Positions 24,250-36,011 of a stretch of 64,000 nt of DNA are shown in pieces. The DNA comes from Aquanectria penicillioides (lineage: Eukaryota; Ascomycota; Sordariomycetes; Hypocreales; Nectriaceae). Both the position numbers and the translations under genes were made by a program. The notes below the pieces were generated by a model. It was not told where the DNA came from. It searched no databases and was given only the letters and a program-made list of their open reading frames with translations. Numbering within the stretch: the stretch's first letter is position 1; every line of letters starts with the position of its first letter. The DNA is taken from assembly GCA_003415625.1 (NCBI GenBank), contig PYIU01000002.1, positions 6,386,001 through 6,450,000 on the forward strand, written 5' to 3'.

Positions 24250-27200
24250 TCTGATTCCTCGACTCTGAAACATGATGCGAGGCTGTTGGTAGTTGGGGGT
24301 GGTGATGTTGTGCGGTGGTTGTCTGGTTGGGCGAGGTTTTTCACGAGACGAGGAAGCTGAGGCGCGATGGAGCGAGAGCCCTTCTGCCCGGCACGGACAA
24401 ACGACTCAACACTTATGTATCTATTTCCCGCAGTGTTCGCGTGAAAAGAAGCGAGGCTATCAGTGATGCGACGAACCAAGCGACCCAAGAAGTGCACATT
24501 CGTGTTGGCTTGGGCGTTGATGTCGTCAGACGAGTGTGATTCGCCCCGCCACGAAACGGACCCAGATGCGAGACGCCAGCGGTCGTCCAATGCCGTGCGA
24601 TTTATTAGATATCACCAGATCAAGCGTAGATATAAGAGTTGGACATGCGTAAAAATGGCCTCGATTCCTTGGTGTTGCTATGTTAATCGTAAGAGAGGTA
24701 TTGTGTTTGATCCCAAAAACACCCACCATCGTCCCTGCCCCGCGTTTCCGTCAACCGACCGATCCATGGCTGGTGGCAGCCCCGCCAAACAGAGTGCCCC
24801 CAGAACGTGGCTGAACGACAGCTTATCACGACGGCTGTGACGACACCCCTCCAACGAGCATCAAATAATGCTATCATCACGTATTGTCAACCCCTGGATT
24901 AAGAGACTCGCCTGTTTCTTGTTCATGCGTGCCCGAGCCTCGATGGTAGCTGAATGGCTATTTTGCTTGAACTATCCGTGGATCGTCTCAGTCAACCCTC
25001 TAAAAACGCTGCATATCTCCGTTGTGGCGCGTTGGTTATTGTGACATCTGAAACAACTGCTTATGCCAGGTTCCAAGCTGGAGAAATTATTACTTGAGTT
25101 TAGTGAATTTAATTCCATTCATATATACACCCCGCTTTCTATCGTAGCCTTAGGACCTCTTCCTTGCTGCCAAGTCTAGCCTGTTAGGCCTACAATAGGC
25201 CAGCTCGGCATGCCTTCATAAACTTGTCCTTTGACGGGTCTTTCCAGAATCAATAACTGAGAAAGGCCTTCCAGAACATGTATCACATTCTTAGTAGTCT
25301 CCGTGACCGCGTCAAGCTAGATTTACGTATTGGTAGTGTTAATGGTTTTTGGGAGCGCTATTCACATGTAGTTATGTGCCTTATCGCCTACTCACACTTG
25401 GTCCAACAAACTCTCCTTCGAACTATCACATGCATATGATGTGTCATTACAACTAATGTCTGTAATCTTCATCGCAGACAATGTCTTGTGAAAGTTGCAG
25501 AATCTCACTCACCATGATGAGAGACCATTAGGAGCCCCAACAGTTTGTGCATGATCAACATGTCCAACTTGGGAATGTCTTAGAACGCAAGAACCATTGA
25601 AAGCATGTTATATTCCCATGAGAGCAAAGTTAAAAATGGTCTCATTCAACAAGGAAATATTGGGCTTGCGGCGGGATAGAGCCCAATTGTGAAAGGCATC
25701 CGGCTTATATAATACCACAGCATATTGTAAAGTGCTCGAGTGACTGAGAGCACATGGACCCACGAAACACTAAGCAGATCGAAGCTACTATCCGGTGGAT
25801 GGGTTAATCATAATTGAAGTTTTAGGGCATTATAATATCCCGGGGCTACTGAATAAAACCCTGGAGGGAGACAGGGTAGTGCTGGCAGACCGTCGTCAAG
25901 ACCCTAGCTGCAGTTTGCCGTCTAAGCAAGGGTTGTCGCATTGCGCAGGAGGCCAGGGTTCACGCACAAAGGTGTCGCTGCCGAACCGAGATTTCAGCTG
26001 GATCTGGAACGAGATTAGCAGCTTTTTGTTGATGTCGGCGGCATAGGTCACCCTGTCCTCGGAGATGACCAGACTGTGCTTTCCAGACATGCTAGCGAGA
26101 TTCAGAGGCCTGGGTTTCTTCTTGGATATCAATTGTTTCGTATCGGCACGGACACTTCACAAAGCTTGTATCTTAGTGAACAATTGACGCAGGCTGACGG
26201 CAGCGAAGATGGGTCAGGTCAGGGATGATATGCATGGACTACGGTGCATCTTGTGCATGGGAGATGTGGAGCAGCTCGAGGAAGCAGACCGAAAGCATGT
26301 TGAAAATAACAGAGACTATTCAAGATGTCTCAACTTGATGTTCTAGCCGCTCACTGAAAGTAGCTAAGCCATTAGTTGGCCACTTCCAGGGTTGATACGG
26401 GGGGATTTGCAACTGTCGGTGAGCATCTGGGGGTGGCTCATGGGGATCTGGGGCCCCGCGATATGAAACCCACGGTCCAGCCCATGGACAAAGGCGGAGG
26501 GCAAGTTTCATTGAACAACAGCTTCGGGCTGCAACCTGGGGTGGTCAGCGATTGTATCGCTCCTCTGGTTACTGATTCGATGCATCGAGGCTTACGAGAG
26601 CTCAGCATCAGAAACCATATCTTCCAGGGTCGTATCAGTATCCGTCCGTAGCAAGCTTGCAAGCCGCAAGGAACAACTCGCAAAAAGCGCTGTTCTCAAG
26701 TTCGCCTCGGCGAAATCACCAACAGGAGCCTAATCCGAGAACAAAGAAGTTTGTCGGTGGAGCTCGGAACAACACATCACAACCACACACTAGCATCACC
26801 ATCACCATCACCATCACCATCAAGACAAACAAAGCAGCACAAGAACACAGTATCAGCTCGCGCGCTGGGCTGAGCTGGGCATCCATCAATGGCACGGGAG
26901 CCACTAAAATAGAAGTGCCGTGGCAACGTGGCGTTGGCACTCATTGGGAATGGCAGGATGCGGTGGATAAGCCAAGCCCCACCAACTCCCAAGCAAGGGC
27001 AATCGGGTTTCGGTGATTGGGAGGCGATTCCTAGAGCCTGAGGTCCGAGGACTGCGAGGTGTGAGGGCTGGATTTGTACTGTGCTGGGCTGAGCTTGTTC
27101 AGGAATGGCCGATTTTTTGGTCGTTTGTTGGGGGTTGAGGGCGAACGGACCAACTCTAGAAAGTCGAGTTCGGGATTTTTTTTTTCTTCTCTGCCTCGGC

Positions 27201-28867
27201 CAGATTGATTTTTCAGATCGATGCCTCAGATCAGATTACTACAAGGCCTGAGGCACCTTCGCCGCATGCGAACTGCTCTCGGCGTGACCAAAACGACTGG
27301 GAAACAGGGAAAGAACCTAGGTGGCCAGGGAGCCCAGCCAGAAACCTAGCCTGCCAACCAACCAATGGTGCGGGATATCTGAGCAGCAACCTCAGCAGTA
27401 ACATCGGCTGCATCAACTGGGTCCGGATATTCACACAGTACATCAGAGAAGAGCAAAGTAGAGACACATGTGCTTGTAGAGTGTGTCAGTCAGCGTTCGG
27501 TTCAGTGAACTAAGTGCTGTAAACCCTCAAGCTTAAGCGCTCGGCTATGGCTGAGCTGTGTCTGCAGAATCTGTAACGTACGTATGCTCGTTACGAGTAA
27601 TTGAGGTGGCGGTTTAGGAATGATTCAGTTCACCTCTCGGGACCTTTTCGCAGAGAGAACCACATCGAAGGTTGGCCAAAGAACCTACCGTGGAAGACGA
27701 ATACGGTGATAAGTGCGAGGTGCGGCCTGCTTCGCTAACCGCCCTGTGTCTCCCTCTACTCCCTGTCTCCATGTCGCTGTCCGGGGAACTGTCCATGATG
27801 AACCTGAAGCGGACACAGCTTGAAAAAGGTCGTCATGGAGACCGGCGGGAAGTGGATTGGATAGCTACCAACTTGGAGACGACGGAGTGGAGGGAACTAG
27901 ACAAACTCCTCCCCCATCACCAATATCCTACCCGACAACATCCGCAAGCGCTCGCTTGCATGTGGCCATGGGTTACCGGAGAAAGGTGTGTCACGGCAAC
28001 GAAAAACAAGAAAAGAAAAGACGACAAAAAAATGCCAATAAAACAAAATTATGATGAAAAATAAATTTCCGTGCGTATCGTATCTGTGCAGGAAAAAAAA
28101 ATACAAGGGACCAGGCCAACCAACAGAGCATGGATCTCAGCCCCTCCTCAGAGGCCCTGGTTTCTACTACTGCCGCTGCCGCCGCTGTTTCTGTGGCCGT
28201 CGGCATGGTTCGCCTCCAAGTGCAAGTCCCGGATCTTTTGCCTCTCCCAGCGGGTGCCAAAGCTTGCCCGGGCCTCAAACGACCCAGCAACCTAGCAAAA
28301 GAATGCATCATCTCGCCGCCTGGCCTGGCATCAATTGCAGTATTTGTGCATGGGTCTAGCCGGTAAAGGTGTTATGGTGGACATCGTTGCCATTGAGAAG
28401 GCTTCACCGCCCTGTGCGTCGCACCCCCACCACCCCTGTTGGGCTTAGCCCAGGTGCTGATAAACCCGATAAGCCTGAGTCGCGGCTGCCGTCGCAGGCG
28501 TCAGAGTACAGTGCGGAACGGCGCAGGACAGTGCCAATGCCGCCCTTTAGGCATACTATAGTAGACGTCTGGGATATGGGCAGGGGCCAGGGAAGGTGGG
28601 AAGGAAGGAGGGGTGGAGGGGTTGGAGGGGGTGGGGCGAATTGCTGGAGGGGTAAACGGAAGGAGCGAAAAAAAAAAAAATTTGGCGGCCACCACTTGCG
28701 CTGACGGGCAACCTCAGGGCAACCTCTTGTGGCACTGCACTGTCAAGGTGCACTGTGGCCGGCCGCTCGCTGACGGCGTTTGGCGCCCCCAGTTAAAAAA
28801 AAAGTTGTGGACTCTCGGAGGAGGCGAGGCACATAAGATAAAACTTGTCCCAGGCTCTGTCGCAGGT
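24250..28867. other. Long intergenic region before the eEF3 gene
   Basis: About 4.6 kb without a supported gene. The part from about 25.0 to 26.4 kb is AT-richer than its surroundings and could be decayed sequence, but I could not identify a source. Open frames such as minus 25896–26132 and plus 26376–26651 are not recognisable. A CATCAC hexanucleotide run sits at 26794–26822. From about 28.5 kb the sequence becomes rich in purine/pyrimidine tracts, consistent with a strong promoter for eEF3. Confidence 0.5.
26794..26822. repeat. CATCAC hexanucleotide microsatellite
   Basis: Between four and five tandem CATCAC units. It is in non-coding DNA as far as I can tell. Confidence 0.85.
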
Positions 28868-29132
28868 CTTTTTTTTTTCTCCTCTCTTCTTCTTCTTGAT
28901 CTCATCCTCCCCCCATTTCTCTTCTCTACGGTCGTCCTCCTCCAGACGAACCTTCTCTTCCAACGCTCGCGCGTTTGTTCCTTGGATCCTCCTCCACCGA
29001 ACGAGCCCCGCCCCCTCCGCTAGAGTCGACCCCTCCATCGATTTCTGTGGACACTTCTACGACCCGATCTTCCTCCCTCCTTCTTCCTCCTTTATACCCA
29101 AAAAATAAAAAATCATACAATCATCTGCCAAG
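28868..29132 (+). promoter_or_regulatory. Pyrimidine-rich leader/promoter of eEF3
   Basis: A T-run at 28869–28878 is followed by almost 200 bp of C/T-rich sequence (CTCTTCTTCTTC, TCCTCCCCCC, TTCCTCCCTCC), then an A-rich stretch and the start context CCAAGATGCC. Long CT blocks ending shortly before the ATG are usual in highly expressed filamentous-fungal genes for ribosomal proteins and elongation factors. The transcription start is inferred, not seen. Confidence 0.6.
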
Positions 29133-32100
29133 ATGCCTTCCGAGAGCGCTCAGAGCATCAAGGTCCTGGACGAGCTTTTCCAGAAGCTCACTGTGTCCAA
29201 GGAGTCTGCCGACATCAAGGAGTCCTCCAACGAGCTCGCATCCTTCATCAACGGCCGAATCGATGACCAGGCTGTCCCTACCAAGTGAGTCTTCCCTCAG
29301 CCCTCAACCAACCCTGCCTTCATCGTTGCATCGCGTTGCATCGGTTTTTTTGCTTCGCCTCTCTCCCATTGCCTGTCTTCTATCTGCAGGTTTTACCTCT
29401 GTCAGATTCTGGGAGACATTTTTGGGGGAGGGGGTGGCCAAGGGATCTGGCTGCGCACGCTTCACATGCTTCGAATCTCACACACCCGCTCGCACCCTGT
29501 CACGTTTCTTCTTCGGCTGTGCCCTGCCCCCCGGCGTGCAGCATCACGGCGCAACTTCAGCAGCAAGCCCTGTGCTTGCTTGCGTGGGAGCGTGGGATGC
29601 CTGCTGCTGAGACGGGCGAGTGGGTGGTCGTCCTTCTTCCACGCACATTTTTTTTTACCCCTCCCCCTCACTGGCCCAGCAAGAAAAAAATTTTGCCCCG
29701 CTGGGCGACCTCGGGCGCTAATTCCTGCTTTGGCCGCTTGGGCACCCCGTTCAGCACCCACAAAAAAATTTTAGTGGCAAACTGAAGCTAACGAAGCCAA
29801 TTTGGTAGGGTCATTGAGGGTCTGCAGAAGCAGCTCGCCAGCAAGAAGGATGCCGTTGCCCGTGAGCGCGCTGCCATCGCCATCCAGACCATCGCCTCTC
29901 ACGCCGAGGTCTCCGCTACCGTCGAGCCCTACCTGGTCGTCCTCCTCCCCAACGTCCTCGCTGCCGTTGGTGACAAGATCACCGCCGTGAAGAATGCCGC
30001 CACCAGCGCCGTTCTCGCCATTGCTGGCGCCATCAACGCCAACGCTGTCAAGGCTGCCCTCCCCGCCATCATGGAGTCCATTCGCAACGCCCAGAAGTGG
30101 CCCGAGAAGATGGCTGCCCTCGACTTCATCGATGCCCTCGTCAAGAGCGCCCCTGCTCAGCTCGCCTACCGTGTCGCCGACTTGATCCCCGTCATTTCCG
30201 AGGCCATGTGGGATACCAAGAAGGAGGTCAAGGAGCGTGCCTACAAGACCATGGAGCAGCTCTGCCAGTTGATTGTCAACAGGGATATCGAGCGCTTCAT
30301 TCCCGAGCTTATCAAGTGTATTGCTAAGCCCGAGAACGTCCCCGAGACCGTTCACTTGCTCGGTGCCACCACCTTCGTCACTGAGGTCCAGGAGCCCACC
30401 CTCGCCCTCATGGTCCCTCTTCTGGACCGTGGTCTGGCTGAGCGTGAGACCGCCATCAAGCGAAAGTCTGCCGTCATTGTTGACAACATGTGCAAGCTCG
30501 TCGACGACCCCAACATTGTCGCTCCTTTCTTGCCCAAGATGATGCCCGGTCTCCAGAAGAACTACGACAACCTGGCTGATCCCGAGGCTCGTGAGAAGAC
30601 CAAGCAGGCTCTCGACACCCTCACCCGTGTCGGTGACATCAAGGGCGGTGTCATCCCCGAGGCCCGCAACGACAGCGCCCTCAACGTTGTCCTCCCCAAG
30701 GTCGAGTCCGTCATCAAGCCCAAGTTCGGCAACTACCTTGAGAGGATGGGCGCCGTCGCTGAGTACATTTCCGCTATTGTCGGTGAGCTCATCGATGAGA
30801 AGGAGTCCGAGATCAGCATCTGGGTCGACAACCTCAAGCCCTACGTCTCTGTTATCACTGGCATCGACAACGCTCAGGCTATTGCCGAGGCTATCCGCAA
30901 GGCCACTCTCCCCAGCGCCGCTGCTGAGGCTGAGGCCGAGGCTGACGAGGAGGAGGGTGAGGACCTGTGCAACTGCACCTTCTCTCTCGCCTATGGTGCC
31001 AAGATTCTTCTTAACCAGACTCACCTCCGTCTTAAGCGTGGCCAGCGCTACGGTCTTTGCGGTCCCAACGGTTCCGGCAAGTCCACCCTCATGCGTGCTA
31101 TCAACAACGAGCAGGTTGAGGGTTTCCCCAAGCAGAGCGAAGTCAAGACTGTCTTCGTCGAGCACGACCTGGACTCTGCCGATACTGAGATGACCACCAT
31201 CGACTGGACCATGAAGAAGCTCGAGGAGGCCGGTGTCAAAACCACCCAGGCCGAGGTCGAGAGTCAGCTGAACGATTTTGGCTTCACTGAGCAGATGGTC
31301 AAGGGTGAGATCAGCGCCCTCTCTGGTGGTTGGAAGATGAAGCTGGCCCTGTGCCGTGCCGTCTTTGAGGCCCCCGATATCCTGTTGCTCGATGAGCCTA
31401 CCAACCATTTGGACGTGAAGAACGTTAAGTGGCTCGAGGAGTACCTTGTCAACTCCCCTTGCACTTCCATCATCGTCTCCCACGACTCCGGTTTCCTCGA
31501 CAACGTCTGCCAGCACATCGTCCACTACGAGCGCTTCAAGCTCAAGCGCTACCGTGGTAACCTGGCTGCCTTCGTCCAGCGTGTTCCCTCCGCCAGGTCT
31601 TACTACGAGCTTGGTGCCTCCGAGATGGAGTTCAGCTTCCCTGAGCCCGGTTTCCTCGAGGGTGTCAAGACCAAGGCCAAGGCCATCCTCCGTGCCACCA
31701 AGATGTCTTTCCAGTACCCCGGTACCTCCAAGCCCCAGATCAGCGACATCTCCTTCCAGTGCTCGCTCGGCTCCCGTATTGCCGTCATTGGCCCCAACGG
31801 TGCTGGCAAGTCCACTCTGATCAACGTCCTGTGCGGTGAGCTCATTCCTACCGCTGGTGAGATCTACCAGCACGAGAACATCCGTATCGCCTACATCAAG
31901 CAGCACGCTTTCGCCCACATTGATAACCACTTGGACAAGACTCCCTCCGAGTACATCCAGTGGCGATTCCAGACTGGTGAGGATCGTGAGACCATGGACC
32001 GTGCCAACAAGGTCATCACAGAGGCCGATGAGAAGGCCATGGACAAGATCTTCAAGATTGAGGGTTCCCAGCGTCGTGTCATTGGCATCAACAGCCGACG

Positions 32101-32883
32101 TAAGTTCAAGAACAGCTACGAGTACGAGTGCTCTTTCGCCCTGGGTGAGAACGTTGGCATGAAGGGTGAGCGATGGACCCCCATGATGTCTGCCGACAAC
32201 GCCTGGCTTCCCCGAAGCGAGCTTCTGGCTTCTCACCAGAAGATGGTTGCCGATGTCGATATGAAGGAGGCCCTCGCCTCTGGTCAGTTCCGACCTCTGG
32301 TCCGAAAGGAGATTGAGTCTCACTGCGCCAACTTCGGTCTCGATGCTGAGCTGGTTTCCCACTCTCGCATGCGTGGTCTGTCTGGTGGTCAGCGTGTCAA
32401 GACTGTCCTTGCCGCCTGCTCGTGGCAGCGACCTCACTTGATCGTTCTTGACGAGCCTACCAACTATCTCGACCGTGACTCTCTCGGTGCCCTGTCCAAG
32501 GCTCTCAAGAAGTTCGAGGGTGGTGTCATCATCATTACCCACTCCGCTGAGTTCACCAAGGACTTGACTGAGGAAGTCTGGGCCGTCATGGACGGTAAGA
32601 TGACTCCTTCCGGCCACAACTGGGTCCAGGGCCAGGGTTCTGGTCCTCGTCTCAAGGCCGAGGATGGTGATGAGGAGGACAAGTTCGACGCCATGGGCAA
32701 CAAGATTGTTAGCACCAAGAAGGCTAAGAAGCTGACCTCTTCTGAGGCCCGCAAGAAGAAGAAGGGTAAGTTCAATAACCAATTTCCAACCGATAAACCA
32801 AACCAGATGCTAACAATTCCACAGAGCGTATGGCCCGCCGCAAGCGTGGTGAGGAGGTGTTCAGCGATGAGGACGACATCTAA
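29133..32883 (+). CDS. tef3: Translation elongation factor 3 (eEF3)
   Basis: eEF3 is the fungal ribosome-bound ABC ATPase needed in every elongation cycle for release of E-site tRNA and late translocation. Three exons (29133–29284, 29809–32765, 32825–32883) give 1055 residues, the usual length. The N-terminal HEAT repeats run to about residue 320. ABC domain 1 has Walker [10 protein letters not shown] near 470, signature LSGGW near 554 and Walker [12 protein letters not shown] near 575. ABC domain 2 has GPNGAGKST near 712, the chromodomain-like insertion at about 760–870, signature LSGGQRVK near 907 and DEPTNYLD near 931. The C-terminus is Lys-rich and ends in an acidic tail. The first intron is long (524 nt) and splits codon 51. 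Codon use is extremely biased: no TTA, CTA or TCA codon occurs in nearly all of exon 2, as expected for a very highly expressed gene. Confidence 0.98.
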
Positions 32884-33916
32884 ACGAATCATTCTACGAC
32901 ACCTAAACTCGACCATGTTTTGACGACCTCATACCATATTTCCTTTGTCATGCGTTGATCAAAAGTTAAGGGTGCGTCTTGGTAATGGAGGACAGCACAC
33001 CTGGGGCTCCCGATAGAAATGGGTCGCTCTGTTAGACTACCACCTAAGGAGAATTGAGGGGCAGAGATGTGTCTGGAATTGGAGGATTCCGAATACGTTA
33101 AAATTCCTTGGCCTTTGGTGGATTTGGAGGTTGGCAATAGATAGAGCCAAAATAGACTTGATAAGATGAAACACTTGAGCAAATGTGAAGTTTCCAGACA
33201 AGATAATTAGATTTCATCAACCTTTTGGGAACTACTTGTCTCAAATCATGTCTGCTCGTGAAACTACTGAATACCAATCAACATGTTGAGAGCAGATGGA
33301 CAACAGGGGAAATATGGTGTTGGTGTGATAGTATAGGGTAGCCAGAATCACCGAGGTCTTCTAGTTTACATGACGGATACTAACGACAACAAAATTCAAG
33401 GGCCTAGACGGATCGAAAAAGAGTCAATGGTATAAAAAAGTTGACTACCTGGCAAATAGGGCCGTAACTTTCCTTCACCTGCAGTTGTGTAGGAATGCGT
33501 GTGGTTCAAGTACAGTGTGTCACATGCTCATTTCCCGCATGTGCAAAGCCACCTGCTCCTCCCCAGACTTAGGCGCCACGGCGAGAATGGGGTTTCAACT
33601 GCGTTCCTATCATACAGTAGCTAATCACCATGGAATCTTTGTCGTAGGAGATGATACGCAGCATTGAGAGCTGCACAGTGCGCGTATCACACCACCCAGG
33701 ATAAGATTTTTTTCATCGGCGTCTAACCCCAAACGAAAGTCTTTGTTTTACCTGTGCTGTATGTAGACTACCCCGCCGCACAACAGTAAATAAAAAAACG
33801 CCCCCACCCACTAAAAGAAAAATCGTCATCAGCGGCAAAAAGGGAAAAAATTGAAAAGTTTTGAGCGCGAATAAACCCCGATCAAAATCGGCAAGAGATG
33901 CAAAAAAAGAACTTCT
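32884..33916. other. Intergenic region between eEF3 and tRNA-Leu
   Basis: It holds the 3' flank of eEF3 and nothing I recognise as a gene. Base composition becomes AT-richer towards the right. A run of seven A at 33902–33908 is the T-run terminator of the minus-strand tRNA gene. Confidence 0.55.
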
Positions 33917-34018
33917 TGATGAGACTGGGACTCGAACCCAGGAGGATTGCTCCATCAGGAATCTTAGGTTGTTAAGGTGACCTTAACCTGACGCCATAAC
34001 CAACTCGGCCATCTCACC
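33917..34018 (-). tRNA. tRNA-Leu (AAG) with a 20-nt intron
   Basis: The acceptor stem GGTGAGA pairs with TCTCATC. The D arm (GCC…GGC), anticodon stem TCAGG/CCTGA, a long variable arm (GGAG…CTCC) typical of class II tRNAs, and a T arm CTGGG/CCCAG with loop TTCGAGT are all present. The anticodon loop reads TTAAGG before the intron and T after it, giving anticodon AAG, which reads CTY leucine codons. The intron is 20 nt starting after position 37 and contains CCTTAA, complementary to the anticodon, as usual. A run of seven T follows the 3' end within ten bases, a Pol III terminator. No CCA is encoded, as normal in eukaryotes. Confidence 0.96.
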
Positions 34019-34123
34019 AGATGATTTGTTGAAGGAGTGGGAGCATATTGTGGATTATGAACCGAGAGCGGTATTTTTGAGTGTGGGTGGGGAAGATTTG
34101 GTGGGTAAAATTGGCTGGAGAAG

Positions 34124-34125
34124 TA
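34124..34125. repeat. TA target-site duplication, left copy
   Basis: A TA dinucleotide directly before the left inverted terminus, matched by a TA directly after the right terminus (35983–35984). This is the insertion footprint of Tc1/mariner-superfamily transposases. Confidence 0.8.
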
Positions 34126-34173
34126 GAGTGGGACCACGAAAGTCCGCCACCCCGGCAAGTCCGCCACATCATC
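34126..34173. repeat. Left terminal inverted repeat of the transposon
   Basis: Compared by eye with the reverse complement of 35935–35982, 37 of the first 48 bases agree, including the outermost GAGTGGG and an inner CCGCCACATC. Within it, an 11-bp unit AAGTCCGCCAC occurs twice, at 34140–34150 and 34157–34167. Such subterminal repeats often bind the transposase. Confidence 0.85.
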
Positions 34174-35934
34174 ATTGACTTCATCGCATCACCAACCTCA
34201 AGAGGAACTCAACGACAACATAGTCAATTTACATCATATTGAACTCCAATTTAGACCAAAATACTCTACAATATCTACTAATCGTAAATATCAAATTTCT
34301 AAGGCTCTCAAAGACTCTAAACACACCTCAATCCAACAAGCTGCACAGCAGTACGGGATCCCTCGCAGTACTCTATAAGGTTGGCTTTCTAAAGCGACTA
34401 ATATCCACACCGCCAAACAAGAAATACAGCAATTATCCCCAATTCAAGAGGAAGACCTCATTAACTGAATTCTCAATAAAGAAGAAGCTAATCGCCCGCC
34501 TTTAAGGCTACAGATCAATGCCTTTACCCAAATGATCTTAAGCATCAATAGTAAAGAAGATTGCCTTAAAGGCAATTAAGTTAACCGCTTTATTTAACGC
34601 CATAAAGTCATCAAAACAAAGGCATTACAGTCTATAAAGGCTGCCCACACTCATGCAACAACACCAAAGAAGATAAAAGCCTTTAACAGCCGCCTTAACA
34701 ACCAAATTAAGTCCAAGAGCATTAGCAATAGTCAGATCTACAATATTAATAAAACTAGCATCACAAAAGGGGAAACACAAGGCAGAAAAATAGTAGAAAG
34801 CTCTCTTACACAATATTCAACAATCACAAAGAGCAATTCAACTACTTAAGTCTCTATTCTTAAGTGTGCAAATGCATCCAAATGCCATCTTCAGCCATAC
34901 ATAATCTTCACAGGCCAAACGCTTCAAGGTCAATAATTTCCTAAAGATATGCCTAATTAGGCATATAAATCGACTCCATCAGGCTAGTCTAATAGTATTA
35001 TATTCAAGAAGTAGTTCATTAAGATCTTTTTACCGGAAATAAGGCCATTAACCGGCCTTTAGTAAATCCTAATTCTTAACGGCCATAAAATATATATTAC
35101 TATTAATATTATATTCTATACCTAAATTAATAAGGTTCAATTGCTATACCTTCCATCGCATACATCACATATTACATAGCCGCTTAATATAGGTATGTTT
35201 TCACCCTTAAAGACATACTTCCATCAGAAGACCTATAGCTTTACCTCCTTTAGCACATTAGCGCCAATACAGAAAGAGCGCTTTATCCAGACATACAAAA
35301 AGGCTTCAATAAAGGCATTCAGCAGTAGGAACATCCAATTAGGCTTTAAAGGCACTAGTATTTACCCTACATGCATTAATAGGGTGCTTAAGAAAGTAGT
35401 CCTACTAGAGCGGGCTCTATTGCCAATCTAGGCGCTAATAACACTAAAGAAAAGGAAGATACCTAAAGACTACCTTTAGTATACATTAAGGAATTCAAAA
35501 GAAATAAAGGCATAGCTAGATTTAGTGCATAAGGACTTAAATCACATTGATTGTAATCTTCAAACAGTAGCACAAAAGGCAGGGAAGGAAATAGACCATA
35601 AAAATGCCCTTATTGCAGCCATTACAGCCGAAAACACCTTCCTCAAGGAAAAGCTAGCTTCCAAGGAACCTTATGGCCATAAGGCTATAGATTATAACCC
35701 TAATAAGACTTTTGCCTGGATCCCAGAAATTGCTGCAGCTCATTATGAGGCTGCGGCAGCTGCATCACGTTACGAAGAAGCTCACGGCTCCCATTTGGAA
35801 GATGAAGCGCTGGAAATTGCACGGACTGAAAAGGAAGCTATGTATCATGAGTGGCAGTTGTAGATAGTCAATTGAAGCAATATTCGTTGAGAAATGGCCG
35901 AGTTCATCTAGGTGTATGGACGGGAAGTGAAGCT

Positions 35935-35982
35935 GACGATGTGGCGGTCTTGGGTGGATGGCGGTGTTGTGTGGACCCACTC
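35935..35982. repeat. Right terminal inverted repeat of the transposon
   Basis: Inverted partner of 34126–34173 (37 of 48 positions agree by eye). It carries two degenerate copies of the CCGCCA-containing unit (35941–35951 and 35959–35967 on the opposite strand). A TA follows at 35983–35984. Confidence 0.85.
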
Positions 35983-36011
35983 TAGGTATGTTGTGACAAA
36001 AGCTCCATCGG

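Larger units (their letters stand above)
34126..35982 (+). mobile_element. Fot1/pogo-type (Tc1/mariner) DNA transposon, inactivated by RIP-like mutation
   Basis: A 1857-bp element with imperfect 48-bp inverted termini and a TA duplication. The frame starting near 34175 reads into an HTH_psq-like DNA-binding segment (KYQISKALKD, then SIQQAAQQYGIPRSTL), the start of pogo-like transposases. It then continues through many stops at positions where the family has tryptophan. The DDE-region motif usually read as NMDETG appears here as NINKTS (34742–34759), with G→A changes at both acidic codons and the glycine. Farther on, 35195–35431 holds the conserved PLKTYFHQ…FIQTYKKASIKAFSSRNIQ…GFKGTSIYP block. 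A coiled-coil-like C-terminal piece with ENTFLKEKL follows at 35525–35863. The middle (34.9–35.2 kb) is very AT-rich. The copy cannot encode a working transposase. Confidence 0.92.

Noticed and set aside
29771..32782. Minus-strand open frame of 1003 codons opposite eEF3
   Set aside because: It is codon-aligned with eEF3 and exists only because the gene avoids TTA, CTA and TCA. The product is repetitive Leu/Gly/Val/Asp without any domain.
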